A stretch of DNA of 64,000 nucleotides from Hemibagrus wyckioides (lineage: Eukaryota > Chordata > Actinopteri > Siluriformes > Bagridae), in NCBI RefSeq assembly GCF_019097595.1, contig NC_080713.1, positions 11,856,199 to 11,920,198 on the forward strand, read 5' to 3'. Each line of letters starts with the position of its first letter. Position 1 is the first letter of the stretch. This document shows, one piece after another, positions 1 to 19,009 of this stretch. The translations under genes and the position numbers were made by a program. Under the pieces are notes generated by a model. The model did not search any database and was not told the DNA's origin. It worked only from the letters and a program-made list of their open reading frames with translations.

Positions 1-116
1 GATCCTCATGTTCAGTATTCTGCCGTGAGCAGTTTTGTGTTCCTGAGGTTTTTCGCTGTAGCCGTTCTTTCTCCACACACCTTCCAGCTCCGGCCACACC
101 ATCCAGTAAGTTTGTT

Positions 117-179
<63 letters not shown>

Positions 180-3056
180 TTGATTGGCACACTTTTATAG
201 AGCGACTCACATTTATCTCCATTTATTCAACTGATCAGTTGCATGCTAAGGGCCTTGCTCAAGGGCCCAGCAGTAGCAGTTTAGTGGTCCCGGGTTTCAG
301 ACTTGCAGCCTGCTGATAAGTAGTCCAACATCCTAACCACTGAGCTACCACTTCCTTTTCCTCATCACTGTGACTCACTGTTTTAGACACAAACATATCT
401 AACATGCGCTCTGACATTCTCTCCCTTTGACCTACATTAATGTTTATTAATGCTGCAGATAAATTGTCTCTACGTCTTCATTACAGCATGTTCACTCACT
501 CAGCCCGTGCTTAACTCTCTGTGACCGTGGATCATTCTCCACATATATGTAAAAAAGAAACTCAGCAGCAACTACGAGCTAAGCGTATTTCGATTCCGCA
601 ATATAGACAAACATGAGCATTGCATCACAGCACATAAAGACTTCTTGCAAAATTGTTAGCCCTAATAAAGGTTGTGCTCTGTGGCACTTTGAGCCATTTT
701 TTCTCCTGTTAAACTGACGATTTATATCTCGAGCACTGTAACTGGTTAGTACTTGAGATTAATCTGAGACATCACATGAGTTCCTCATGGATTAACATAT
801 AGATGTTCTCTCTCTTTAAGGATCCAGAGGTTTCCCGAACCCTTACACTCATCTCTAAAACCATCCAGACTCTGGGCAGCTGGAGCAGCTTGTCTAAAAC
901 CAAAATGGTAAATACATACACAAACACCCCTTTCATGCACTTTACAGCATGCTTGGATGTTTTATGGGCATAATATTTAAAAAAATTGTCCACATGTCTC
1001 CTGAGTCAATGCAAAGCAGGTCAGGTGAATCTTGGGGAACTGCTATGTAAGCTTCACACCTCATTTGGGATAATAGCAGGTAGAAGTATAGATGGATGAG
1101 ATAAAGTGATCCAGTCATCTAGCCATCACAATCTGGTCCTTGTCAAACTCGCTCAAATCCTTACGCTTGCCCATTTTTCCTGCTTCTAACACATCAACTT
1201 TGAGGACAAAATGTTCACTTGCTGCCTAATATATCCCACCCACTAACAGGTGCCATGATGAGGAGATAATCAGTGTTATTCACTTCACCTCTCACTGCTC
1301 ATAATGTTATGCCTGATCGGTGTATATTCAGAGAGTATAGTTGTTTATTGTCTATTTGGATGGTTTTATAAATGCAGTAGTTCCAGAAGATATTAAAATT
1401 ACCATTAAAACGAAGACTCTGTGAGCAGTGTAGTAATTGAGGTCGGGAGTTGAGACAGAAGTCTTAAAGTGTAGGTCATGAAAAGAAATGGCAAAAATGC
1501 CTCTTCCACATTTCTCTAATACGAATCATGCCACATTGAGAATGTCAGTGTCCGCACTGAAGGGGTTTAGTTTTAAATTTACATTTATGCCATTTGACAG
1601 ATGCCCTTATCCAGGGTGTCTTACTGTCCAGACTGAAGCAACTAGACTGTAAAGAGGGTCCAGGAATTCAGGCAGTTGGTTGACAGTCCAGATGCTTCTT
1701 ATAATTTATGTTTTTTCTTTAAAAGTGCATCCTGTACACACGAAAAAGCGTTCACCCCAAGCTCCTTGTTATAATCTCTGTCCATGGCCAAGTGTACCAT
1801 CGTGGGTGTCAGTAGAAATGACCAGAAACTCTGAGCATGTTCAACTGCACTTCATATGGCATGATCAGTGAGTTAAAAAGAAGCAGCGGCAGAGCTGCAT
1901 ATGTCTCAAAGAAGCATCTGTTAGCCGTCCTTCACCCTGGTTAATACAGATCATGAAGCTTATGGTGGGTCAGAATTGGCAGTAACCAGTAACTGGTGTG
2001 GTCAGGTTCATGGTGCTCTTGATGTGACTCACTGGTCACTGATTAGCAAGATGCTAAACTAGAATGCTCCAGTATGGGTTTCCAGAAACACTGTTTTAGA
2101 ACTAATATACAGGAAATGAAATATATTCTATCTGAATATATTTGCAGATATTCTGTAAGCCATTCTGATCTTTATGTGCATCATACTCACTGCTGTGTTT
2201 GTGTGTGTGTGTTTTGCCTGCAGTCAAGCTTCAAAGAGACCTACATGTGTGATTTCATCAAATTATTCCTGGAAGATAAATATATAGAGAAAGTGAAGAA
2301 GGTAAGACTAATCCCTCACCCCCTTTAACCTCTTGAAAGTTTGGTGTGTGTGTGTCTCATTTGTCTTTTCCCTCTCTAGTTTTTAGATGACATCTCATCC
2401 AACGTGTGTAAAAGCACCAGCGGGGCAGAGGATTCGATCGTGCTGAAAGAAGGGTGAAACACCAATAATACACTTTTACACTCAACAAGCAGGCAAATAA
2501 ATGTGATTACTGGGTAAAAACAGTTGTGCATTTATGTGTGTGTGTGTGTTTAGAGAGGTCCACAAGCGAGCCCAAGGTAAAAAGCGTATAGTGAAGAAGA
2601 ACTTTAAGAAGCGCTGGTTGAGAGTGACCAATCGAGAGCTGTCATACCATAAACATAAAGGTGATCACACACACACATAATATATACATACGTTACAGTG
2701 TTGGGAGTCACATAGACTCGTCAACTAACACATTCACTCATCTCCACTGTAGGAATGTCAAATTCTGCAATTGACTGGATAAGACTACATTATAAGGCTT
2801 TTTCACACTTAACCCCAAGTTTTTGTCTTTCTAAACTGCTCTTTAAACTACAACTGTCTCATATCACATGCTTTATACACTCACAGAAACCGTGTGTGTT
2901 GTATAAACAGTAGAGTTTAGGGGGGGTTCTTTCTTTGTTTTTTTTGCCTTTGTGAATCTTAGAGCTGTATTGATTCAGTCATGTCTGTTGCCGCTGCAAA
3001 AATACGTTTATCCAGGGTTTATGGATGTACAGTGTGAAGCATGAGATGAGGAATAG

Positions 3057-3142
<86 letters not shown>

Positions 3143-4430
3143 CATCCATCTGGATCAACTGTCCTTGTGTCTATCTGGTCAGATATCTGCATATGCTGCA
3201 TATGAGTATTAAAGTTGTTCTTATCTTTCTATATATCTGGTGTGTGTGTGTGTGTGTGTGTATACAGGGAAAGATCCACTGTGTGTGATTCCTGTAAACA
3301 GCATCACAAGCGTAGAGAAACTGGATGAAAGCACCTTCAACCGAAAAAATGTGAGCCACGTCCCTCCTACCTGTTATGCCTGTTAGAACCGTGTACAAAA
3401 CATGTCTGTCTTCCTGTCTCACTCTTTATGCCTGTCTCACTCCTTATGCATGTCTCATTTTTTATGCATGTCTCACTCTTTATGCATGTCTCACTCTTTA
3501 TGCATGTCTCACTCTTTATGCCTGTCTCACTCTTTATGCCTGTCTCACTCTTTATACCTCTCACTCTTTATGCCTGTCTCACTCTTTATACCTCTCACTC
3601 TTTATGCATGTCTCACTCTTTATACCTCTCACTCTTTATGCATGTCTCACTCTTTATACCTCTCTCACTCTTTATGCATGTCTCACTCTTTATGCATGTC
3701 TCATTCTTTATACCTCTCTCACTCTTTATACCTCTCTCACTCTTTATACATGTCTCACTCTTTATGCATGTCTCACTCTTTATACCTCTCACTCTTTATG
3801 CATGTCTCACTCTTTATACCTCTCTCACTCTTTATGCATGTCACACTCTTTATACCTCTCTCACTCTTTATACCTCTCTCACTCTTTATGCATGTCTCAC
3901 TCTTTATGCATGTCTCACTCTTTATACCTCTCTCACTCTTTATACCTCTCTCACTCTTTATGCATGTCTCACTCTTTATGCATGTCTCATTCTTTATACC
4001 TCTCTCACTCTTTATACCTCTCTCACTCTTTATGCATGTCTCACTCTTTATGCATGTCTCACTCTTTATGCCTGTCTCACTCTTTATACCTCTCTCACTC
4101 TTTATGCCTGTCTCACTCTTTATGCCTGTCTCACTCTTTATGTCTGTCTCCTTCTCAGATGTTCCAGGTGATCTTCGGCGAAAGGCCCCTCTATGTTCAG
4201 GCAGGGAACTGTGTTGAGGCAAGCGAGTGGATCGATGTGCTGACTCAGCTCATCCGCTGCAACACTGGCAGTGTGTTCCAGCCGGCTGTTAGCTGCAGAG
4301 AGTATGTATACTCACACCCATACACACACATATTCACACACACATCACTCACACACTCAAATCTCTTACTGTAACAGTACCTACCTACAGCAAACATACA
4401 GACAACACTACGTTTGATGTCTTAACACTC

Positions 4431-4478
<48 letters not shown>

Positions 4479-5469
4479 TAGCAGCACACTGGCAAATATC
4501 CAGCTGGAGATTGACTGTGACAGAGAGACAGAGAGAATTTTCTCGCTGTTCAGTGCCAGTTTACCTCGTCTGCAGAAAATGGAAGGTGAGTGTGAGCTTG
4601 ATCTTTTCAGGGGTCTCATTGTGGGTTCTGTGAGATAGACAGGCAAATACTCAAGAAAAAGAGCCATGGTGTGTGATACACTACCAGTGGTGGAATGTAA
4701 CTAAGTACATTTACTAAAGTACTGGTGGTGGAGAGGTGATGGAGAGGTGGTGGAGAGGTAATGGAGAGGTGATATTGCTTGATTTCACATTCATTTCTGT
4801 ACAGTGAAAACTGCATGTCTCTGTCACATGGAGATTGAAACATGGAGGCAGATACAAGTGCAGGCTTTAATCAACACTGTGGCAAACAGACCAATACACA
4901 AGGCAAAGTCAAAACCGTAAAACAGGCAACGGTCATGTGATCAGCAAATACATTAGAATAGGCAAGGACGAGAAAACTATGGTCAAAAACATGAGCTAAA
5001 TATGAAACAAGCCATGGCTTTATGAGGAGGGCTATGGCTTTATGAGAGCACTAGGACATGACACAGGAGGGTTTTAATAGCAGAACAAGTCAAAGAGGAA
5101 ACACAGAACATGTGAGAATGATCAGGACACAATCGAGGACAACCGATTACAAGACAAGGGGTGGAGACAAGACAGGAGTTCGAAAAAAAGATACAGGTCA
5201 AAGTAAACAAACAGAACGGAGCAGAAGTGTTAGTGTGAAATTGTCTCAAACATAGAGAAGTGTATTTAAAAGTGTGTGTTTGTGTGTGTAGATGCCTGTG
5301 CCAGCATGTCGGTGTACCTGGGCCAGCAGAAGGAGCAGGAGGAGTACTCTGCCTTCGTTATTCAGGACCCGAAAGAGACATTCCGCACCATCAAGGAGAT
5401 CAGAGAAGTCCTGGAGGACCTGCGACTCAAACATGACTCCATCGAGCTCACAGACCAGCCAGGAACAAT

Positions 5470-5503
<34 letters not shown>

Positions 5504-5806
5504 CTATGCCTAGAAATAATCTTAATAATCTTAGATTTGGTTTATTGTAATTGCAAATGTCCAGTGATCCAAATGTTCACAATAAGAAACATTAACTCAA
5601 TTATAACGTTAAATAGTGTTTTAGGCTTGGCTTGTTACAGAAAAAGGAAATAAAATGAATAAAAGAAAATGCACTGGACTCTACACACACACTAATAAAA
5701 TCTTAAACAGTGATCCTCAATCCTTACTGCTATAAGCAAACAAAATTATTGATGCTCCATTTTTTCCATCTTTAGTGAGAATCCGATCGTGGGGAAGAGG
5801 TCCTGA
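1..5806 (+). CDS. rasa2: Ras GTPase-activating protein 2, C-terminal part (partial gene)
   Basis: RasGAP proteins speed GTP hydrolysis by Ras at the inner plasma membrane. Ten exons are readable: 1-105 (may start before the window), 821-907, 2224-2301, 2380-2453, 2554-2660, 3268-3350, 4159-4301, 4482-4585, 5292-5469 and 5776-5806. All borders are GT-AG and all phases join. The first two exons give the end of the RasGAP domain ([19 protein letters not shown], then [16 protein letters not shown]). A PH domain follows ([19 protein letters not shown] to [12 protein letters not shown]), then the C-terminal stretch [20 protein letters not shown]. The tail [13 protein letters not shown] and the segment [12 protein letters not shown] match RASA2 better than RASA3. 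The Cys-rich Btk-type motif that normally follows the PH domain is not recognisable: after RCN only FQPAVSCRD precedes the C-terminal region. The 5' exons lie outside the window. Confidence 0.9.
111..182. repeat. (TTTA)n microsatellite
   Basis: About 17 units of a tetranucleotide lie directly after the splice donor of the first visible rasa2 exon and run into the A/T-rich end of the adjoining SINE-like unit. It probably grew from that element's tail. Confidence 0.9.
186..356 (-). repeat. tRNA-derived SINE-like unit
   Basis: Read on the minus strand, this begins with an A-box-like stretch (GTAGCTCAGTGGTTAGGATG) and continues through the fish SINE phrase GGGCCCTTGAGCAAGGCCCT. It ends with a GAGTCGCTCTATAAAAG-type tail next to the TTTA repeat. 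The family is recognised from memory of teleost repeats. The B box is degenerate, so the unit is not expected to be active. Confidence 0.7.
1113..1322 (-). mobile_element. Tc1 MITE, KDLSEFD family, 5'-end fragment
   Basis: This is a 5'-end piece, inverted, of the Tc1 family whose transposase begins MGK(S/C)KDLSEFD. It carries the terminal repeat (GATCGGTG at 1315-1322, next to TA), the conserved leader with CCCACCCACTAACAGGTG, and the first codons of the transposase (minus strand, near 1174). It stops within the helix-turn-helix region. It lies in a rasa2 intron. Confidence 0.8.
1572..1645. repeat. short LINE/SINE 3'-end fragment
   Basis: The phrase ACATTTATGCCATTTGACAG followed by ATGCCCTTATCCAGGGTG is the common fish retroposon tail that reads GCATTTGGCAGACGCCCTTA in well-kept copies. 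A related stretch begins the repeat at 51040. The rest of the intron from 1323 to 2223 shows nothing else I can name. Confidence 0.5.
3056..3144. repeat. (TATC)n microsatellite
   Basis: More than 20 tetranucleotide units lie in the rasa2 intron upstream of the exon at 3268. A (TG)n run at 3240-3260 sits directly against that exon's splice acceptor. Confidence 0.95.
3398..4150. repeat. 18-bp minisatellite ending at a rasa2 splice acceptor
   Basis: About 40 tandem copies of an 18-bp unit, CTCACTCTTTATGCATGT, fill the intron between the exons at 3268 and 4159. Variants end in GCCTGT or ACCTCT, and a few units are 16 bp. Variant order is itself partly periodic (pairs of GCATGT units alternating with pairs of ACCTCT units between about 3880 and 4040). 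Because 18 is a multiple of 3, long open frames appear on both strands. They are artefacts, not genes. The array runs to within a few bases of the acceptor at 4158, so its last units supply the pyrimidine tract. Confidence 0.95.
4432..4475. repeat. (GT)n microsatellite
   Basis: A dinucleotide run just upstream of the acceptor of the rasa2 exon at 4482. Similar short runs flank most acceptors of this gene. Confidence 0.9.
4685..5245. repeat. probable dispersed repeat in a rasa2 intron
   Basis: It begins with the phrase GTGGAATGTAACTAAGTACA, common at the ends of fish repeats, followed by a short GGTGGAGAG tandem. The remainder (AGGCAAAGTCAAAACCGTAA, CTTTATGAGAGCACTAGGAC) resembles low-complexity fish repeat sequence that I cannot place in a named family. 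No coding potential is convincing. Confidence 0.4.
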
Positions 5807-7200
5807 CGCTGTGAGAGTGGTTGACTCCCTGCACACCAGCAGGGTGGCACTGCCCGAAGCCGGCCGCTGAGACACACAGTCAGTGAGGAATGACAGGAGT
5901 GACGGCTGCTGGCTCACAATGAAGAAACAGACTGCTGGAGAGAATCAGCGACTCTCACACTCCGCACTGCGCCTTAAATCACCTCTGACAAACGTGCGTG
6001 ACGAATCGACTCTGTCACTGAGACCAGCACGCACTCTGGATCAGAACGCTGTTACGGGACCAGACTCCACCAGTGATATGAGAATATAAATATGGCTGCT
6101 AAACAGACGAACTTGACCTCCAGTTGGAAAACAATCATTTAAATCCCTTCCGCATTTTATAGGCCTTTTTCCGATATCTGATGTCTTTAATGCGCATCAA
6201 AGGGAATTTTTCCCCAACTTTTCTATTCTGTCTTTTATATTCGCATGTGGAGTGTGTGGATGTACGCATACGCACTCCATTTTGGACGGACACACACACA
6301 CACACACAGAAATGGCACTTTACACATTTGGAATGATCCAGATGAGTATATTTGATACGCTGTATCATCACTCGATTGATCAGTTGAATGATCGCTTCAT
6401 TGTAACGCTCATCTCTGTAAAGTTTGTAATCGATATATGTTTCTCATGCCAAAGACAATTTGTCAGTTTCATGATGTGTAAATGGCATTATTTTTTGGAA
6501 TACTCACCTTTAAATGATGATCTATATTTCTCATGTCACAAAAAAAAAACCCCTTTTTTTTTTTTTTTTGTGACAGTCACACGTAATCAGACCTGCTCTG
6601 TGATTTTGCACAAGTCATTTTCTCAGACAGAAGAACGGAGCAGAGAGAGAGAAAGAAAAGGAAACGTGGAATGTGACGACGGGAGAGATGTAGAGGATTC
6701 CAGTAAAGAGTTAATGGAGTTAATACATTCCTTTGAATCATCTCATGATTAGCGTGTGTATCCAATCAGGCATTTTTTTTTTTTTAACTTCTCAGTGCAC
6801 ATTTACATAGTAATCTATTCTTTTTATTTTCCTGTTATTTCTACCCCATGGATAACTCGAATTCTGTGTGACCCTTGTTTTGTAATGTTTGTTATCTGTT
6901 GGTACACTGATTTAAATTGATCAGGTCAAATTTGTTCCTGTAGGTACGATAACCAGAGGCACGATAGACATGTGTTTTCATGCCACATCTCCAAGCCCCG
7001 ACTCCTGCATCTGGTTCGATATTGTTTCCTCCTGATCAATTTTATTATTTCACTGCTGTCCTTGCCTCCTACCCCTGCTCATTTTAAGCTTATCTGACAT
7101 TCCTCCTGAATAAATGAAGGATCTGTAATGTGCTCAGGTTCACAGGGGTTTCCATTTATTTTTCTCTAACATTATTGGAAAGTAATCGCAGAACCATTTT
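5807..7200 (+). other. rasa2 3' UTR and flank
   Basis: This is non-coding sequence after the rasa2 stop. A canonical AATAAA lies at 7109-7114 and is the likeliest poly(A) signal. A short open frame at 5883-6089 has no recognisable homology. An A-run/T-run inverted repeat lies at 6534-6575. Confidence 0.55.
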
Positions 7201-7202
7201 AA

Positions 7203-7790
7203 AATCATCCATGTCTCTATCCATGAATATATCCTGATCCTGGTTCACTAGGTCACAGACTAAGAATAACATCATTCTAAAACCCCTGATGGGGAGGAAA
7301 TATAACAACAAAAGCTTTTAAATATTTAAGGACAAGGTACGTCTTCGTTTGCACACTTCATCTGTAGGCAGCCAGTGACTCAGCTGTTCAGACATCTTGG
7401 GGAAGTTTAATCCACCACAAGTGAACCACAACAGAAATTAGACTTGATCCATGCCTTTCTTGTACCCGGAGAGATGGTGGGAGCAGTCCAGCAGTGCTGA
7501 AGAATCAAAGAGGAGTGTGATACAGTGCAGGGTGTGATAAGTGCTTTGAGGTAAGTGGGTGCTAGCCTGTGTTTGGCTTTGTAGGCAAGGATCAGGGTTT
7601 TAAATCTGATGTGTGCATCTATTAAAGCCAGTGGAGGGAACACAGGAATGATGTGGGAGACTGGAGATGACAAGGGACTGAACAAGCACCTGAGTGACCT
7701 GTGTGAATTAAAATGAACAAAATCCTTCTGATGTTGTAAAGGAGAAATCAACATGACAGGAAAAGGACTCTTGATTCTCCTTAGTTACCC
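7203..7790 (-). repeat. LINE 3'-end copy (L2/Rex-like), degenerate
   Basis: The minus strand encodes the broken phrase IRFKTLILAYKAKHRLAPTY followed by LKALITPCTVS, the C-terminal reverse-transcriptase end typical of fish L2/CR1-like LINEs (family form KILLLTYKALNGLAPSYL). A second copy lies at 51050-51990 and shares blocks such as GGTTCACTAGGTCACAGACT and ATGAACAAAATCCTTCTGAT. Frames are interrupted. Confidence 0.65.
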
Positions 7791-7821
7791 TGAGGTGGTG
7801 TGTTCAGCTTACTGTCTTTAT

Positions 7822-7960
7822 GGAGTTTTGCATGTTCTCCTCATTTCCATGTTGGTTTTCTTTCCACTTCCTTAAAATATGCTGGGACTGGCTATTCTAA
7901 ATTGCCCTAGGTGTGTGTGTGTGTGTGTGTGTGTGGGGCGCCCTGCAATGGACTGATTGT
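7822..7960 (+). repeat. SINE-like fragment with (GT)n
   Basis: The fragments TGCATGTTCTCCTCATTTCC, AATTGCCCTAGGTGTGTG and GCGCCCTGCAATGGACTG match, in order, the body of the long fish SINE-like unit seen more fully at 54047-54370. The 5' and 3' ends are missing. Confidence 0.6.
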
Positions 7961-7984
7961 ACAGTATGTGCATTCCCAGAGGTC

Positions 7985-8478
<494 letters not shown>

Positions 8479-8537
8479 ATGCATAATTATTCGTCTAAAA
8501 ATATTACCAACCGACTGGCTAAGACTGAGAGCTATAT

Positions 8538-8690
8538 CCATATTAGGCAGCAAGTGAACATTTTGTCCTCAAAGTTGATGTGTTAGAAGCAGGAAAAATG
8601 GGCAAGTGTAAGGATTTGAACGAGTTTGATGAAGGGCCAAATTGTGATGGCTAGACGACTGGATCTCCAAAACTGCAGCTTTTGTTGAAT
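8538..8690 (+). mobile_element. Tc1 MITE fragment, KDLSEFD family
   Basis: It starts inside the leader (ATATTAGGCAGCAAGTGAAC) and carries the start codon region ATGGGCAAGTGTAAGG with the first transposase codons, then ends after CTCCAAAACTGCAGC. Both termini are lost. It faces the inverted copy at 7985-8478 across a 60-bp gap. Confidence 0.75.
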
Positions 8691-8837
8691 ATAAAAGTGT
8701 GTGTGTGTGTTTGCTCATGCACACACTTCTGCGTGTATGGGGGATGTACTAGTATTCCTTAAGTTATAGAGACCAAAAATGTCCACACAAGTATAATAAT
8801 ACCAATAAATTCTGACCTTCTGGGGATAGAATATATA

Positions 8838-10070
8838 CAGGGGTTGGACAATGAAACTGAAACGCCTGGTTTTAGACCACAATAATTAATTAGTATGGTG
8901 TAGGGCCTCCTTTTGCGTCCAATACAGCATCAGTTCGTCTTGGGAATGACAGATACAAGTCCTGCACAGTGACCAGAGGGATTTTGAGCCATTCTTCTTG
9001 CAGAATAGTGGCCAGGTCACTACGTGATGCTGGTGGAGGAAAACGTTTCCTGACTCGCTCCTCCAAAACACCCCAAAGTGGCTCAATAATATTTAGATCT
9101 AGTGACTGTGCAGGCCATGGGAGATGTTCAACTTCACTTTCATGTTCATCAAACCACTCTGTCACCAGTCTTGCTGTGTGTATTGGTGCATTATCATCCT
9201 GATACACGGCACCGCCTTCAGGATACAATGTTTGAACCATTGGGTGCACATGGTCCTCCAGAATGGTTCGGTAGTCCTTGGCAGTGACGCGCCCATCTAG
9301 CACAAGTATTGGGCCTAGGGAATGCCATGATATTGCAGCCCAAACCATCACTGATCCACCCCCATGCTTCACTCTGGGCATGTAACAGTCTGGGTGGTAC
9401 GCTTCTTTGGGGCTTCTCCACACCGTAACTCTCCTGGATGTGGGAAAGACAGTGAAGGTGGACTCATCAGAGAACAATACATGTTGCTGGTGGCACCACT
9501 GAAACCAACGTTTGGCATTGGCACGAGTGACCAAAGGTTTGGCTATAACAGCCCGGCCATGTACATTGACCCTGTGGAGCTCCCGACGGACAGTTTTGGT
9601 GGAAACAAGAGAGTTGAGGTGCACATTAATTCTGCAGTGAGTTGGGCAGCTGTGGTTTTATGTTTTTTGGATACAATCCGGGTTAGCACCCGGACATCCC
9701 TTTCAGACAGCTTCCTCTTGTGTCCACAGTTACTCCTGTTGGATGTGGTTCATCCTTCTTGGTGGTATGCTGACATTACCCTGGATACCGTGGCTCTTTA
9801 TACATCACAAAGACTGTCTTAGTCACAGATGCGCCAGCGAGACGTGCACCAACAATTTGTCCTCTTTTGAACTCTGTCACCCATAATGTTGTGTGCATTG
9901 CAATATTTTAGGCAAAACTGTGCTATTACTCTGCTAATTAAACCTTCACACTCTGCTCTTACTGGTGGAATGTGCAATCAATGAAGATTGGCCACCAGGC
10001 TGGTCAAATTTAGCCATGAAACCTCCAACACTAAATTGGCCAGTGTTTCAATTTCACTGTCCAACCCCTG
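8838..10070 (-). mobile_element. Tc1 transposon with 'caggggttggac' TIRs
   Basis: The ends are CAGGGGTTGGACAATGAAAC at the left and its near-perfect inverse ending at 10070. TA flanks both sides (8836-8837 and 10071-10072), so the element is full length (1233 bp). Its transposase runs on the minus strand and is broken (separate entry). It sits between rasa2 and the polr2i promoter. Confidence 0.9.
8890..9898 (-). pseudogene. Tc1 transposase, frameshifted
   Basis: The last 244 codons (9624 to 8890) are open. They contain TKTVRRELHRVNVHGRA, the first catalytic Asp in FSDEST, the second in VYQDDNAPIH, and the Glu in DLNIIEPLW, ending KGGPTPY. The N-terminal part is recognisable (TEFKRGQIVGARLAGASVTK near 9880-9825) but is spread over shifted frames with stops. 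About 14 residues that usually precede SDEST are missing, after QWCHQQ. It is therefore inactive as it stands, although the catalytic triad is still spelled out. Confidence 0.85.
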
Positions 10071-10274
10071 TAGTTTGTACAGTATAAAAATAATTGTGTT
10101 TAGAATGTCCCCTTAATGTTAGGAATATCAGTATGTGTATATACTGTGTGTGTGTGTGTGTACAGTGTGTATATTTTGTGTAATTTGTTATTAATGGCCA
10201 GTATATGTTTGTAATTTGCCTTTGCATGTAGTGATCTTTTTCCTAAAAATTAACATAATTTTGAAAAATCACAT

Positions 10275-10362
10275 TTAAAATAATAAGTGGTTTCGGTTTC
10301 GTTATCGTCATCGGTATCGTATCGTATTAAAAAATTGTGGTGTCGCCCATCCCTAATATCCA
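10275..10362. repeat. short dispersed-repeat remnant (cgtatcg-rich)
   Basis: The stretch GTTATCGTCATCGGTATCGT, then ATCGTATT and GGTGTCGCCCATCCCTAAT, resembles the imperfect TATCG-rich ends of a common fish repeat. Only an end fragment is present. Confidence 0.4.
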
Positions 10363-10379
10363 CTCTTTAATAGAGTAGT

Positions 10380-10545
10380 GGACAGTGCAGTTCTGACCTC
10401 CCGCCGCGCAACGTCGCTTTATTCCAACAGAGGCCCGGAATAAAATAGCGCGCATGCGCAATGTAAGCTTGGCTGTTCCGCGCGCGCTGGTGTACCGGTG
10501 TTGATTGTTGTATTTGTGATATTGTTCAGCTGTAATAAAGTGTGT
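10380..10545 (+). promoter_or_regulatory. polr2i promoter with NRF1-type site
   Basis: This is a CpG-rich, TATA-less stretch directly before the polr2i start codon. CGCGCATGCGCA at 10449-10460 fits the palindromic NRF1 consensus (YGCGCAYGCGCR) perfectly. NRF1 sites are common in promoters of housekeeping genes. The same 12-mer occurs at 32787-32798 upstream of snrpd2. Confidence 0.65.
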
Positions 10546-18708
<8,163 letters not shown>

Positions 18709-19009
18709 GGGAGAAATGGAGAGACTCACTCGTTTAATTCATCACTAAGGCTAATGGGATACAGTCGCTTCCGTATAGAGTGACTCTTCTTTAGCTGAGC
18801 CAGATCTGTGTGTGTGTGTGTGTGTGTTCAGAGGCCTGAGGTGCGTGTGTGTGTGTGTGTGTTTAATAATGGATGCTTGTAGTGTTTTTCTTATTAAAAT
18901 ATTTTTTAAAGACTTGATGATTTTTGAGTTTTATGTGAAATAAGTATGCACGAAAGAAACATGATCAAATTAAATGTTTAATTTTCAAAAACATTCAGTT
19001 TACATAGCA
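18709..19009 (+). other. polr2i 3' UTR
   Basis: Non-coding sequence after the stop. An ATTAAA at 18893-18898 is the likely poly(A) signal. GT runs lie at 18808-18828 and 18844-18862. Confidence 0.6.

Noticed and set aside
3376..4374. Open frames of 332, 271 and 247 codons on + and 149 on -
   Set aside because: They come from the 18-bp minisatellite, whose unit length is a multiple of 3. Proteins are low-complexity repeats ([12 protein letters not shown]). Only the true rasa2 exon at 4159-4301 inside is coding.
1..5806. Calling the first gene rasa3
   Set aside because: RASA3 is closely related, but the C-terminal ENPIVGKRS and the [12 protein letters not shown] region fit RASA2 better. Some doubt remains because only the 3' part is visible.
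5883..6089. 68-codon frame after rasa2
   Set aside because: Lies in the likely 3' UTR and has no homology I recognise.
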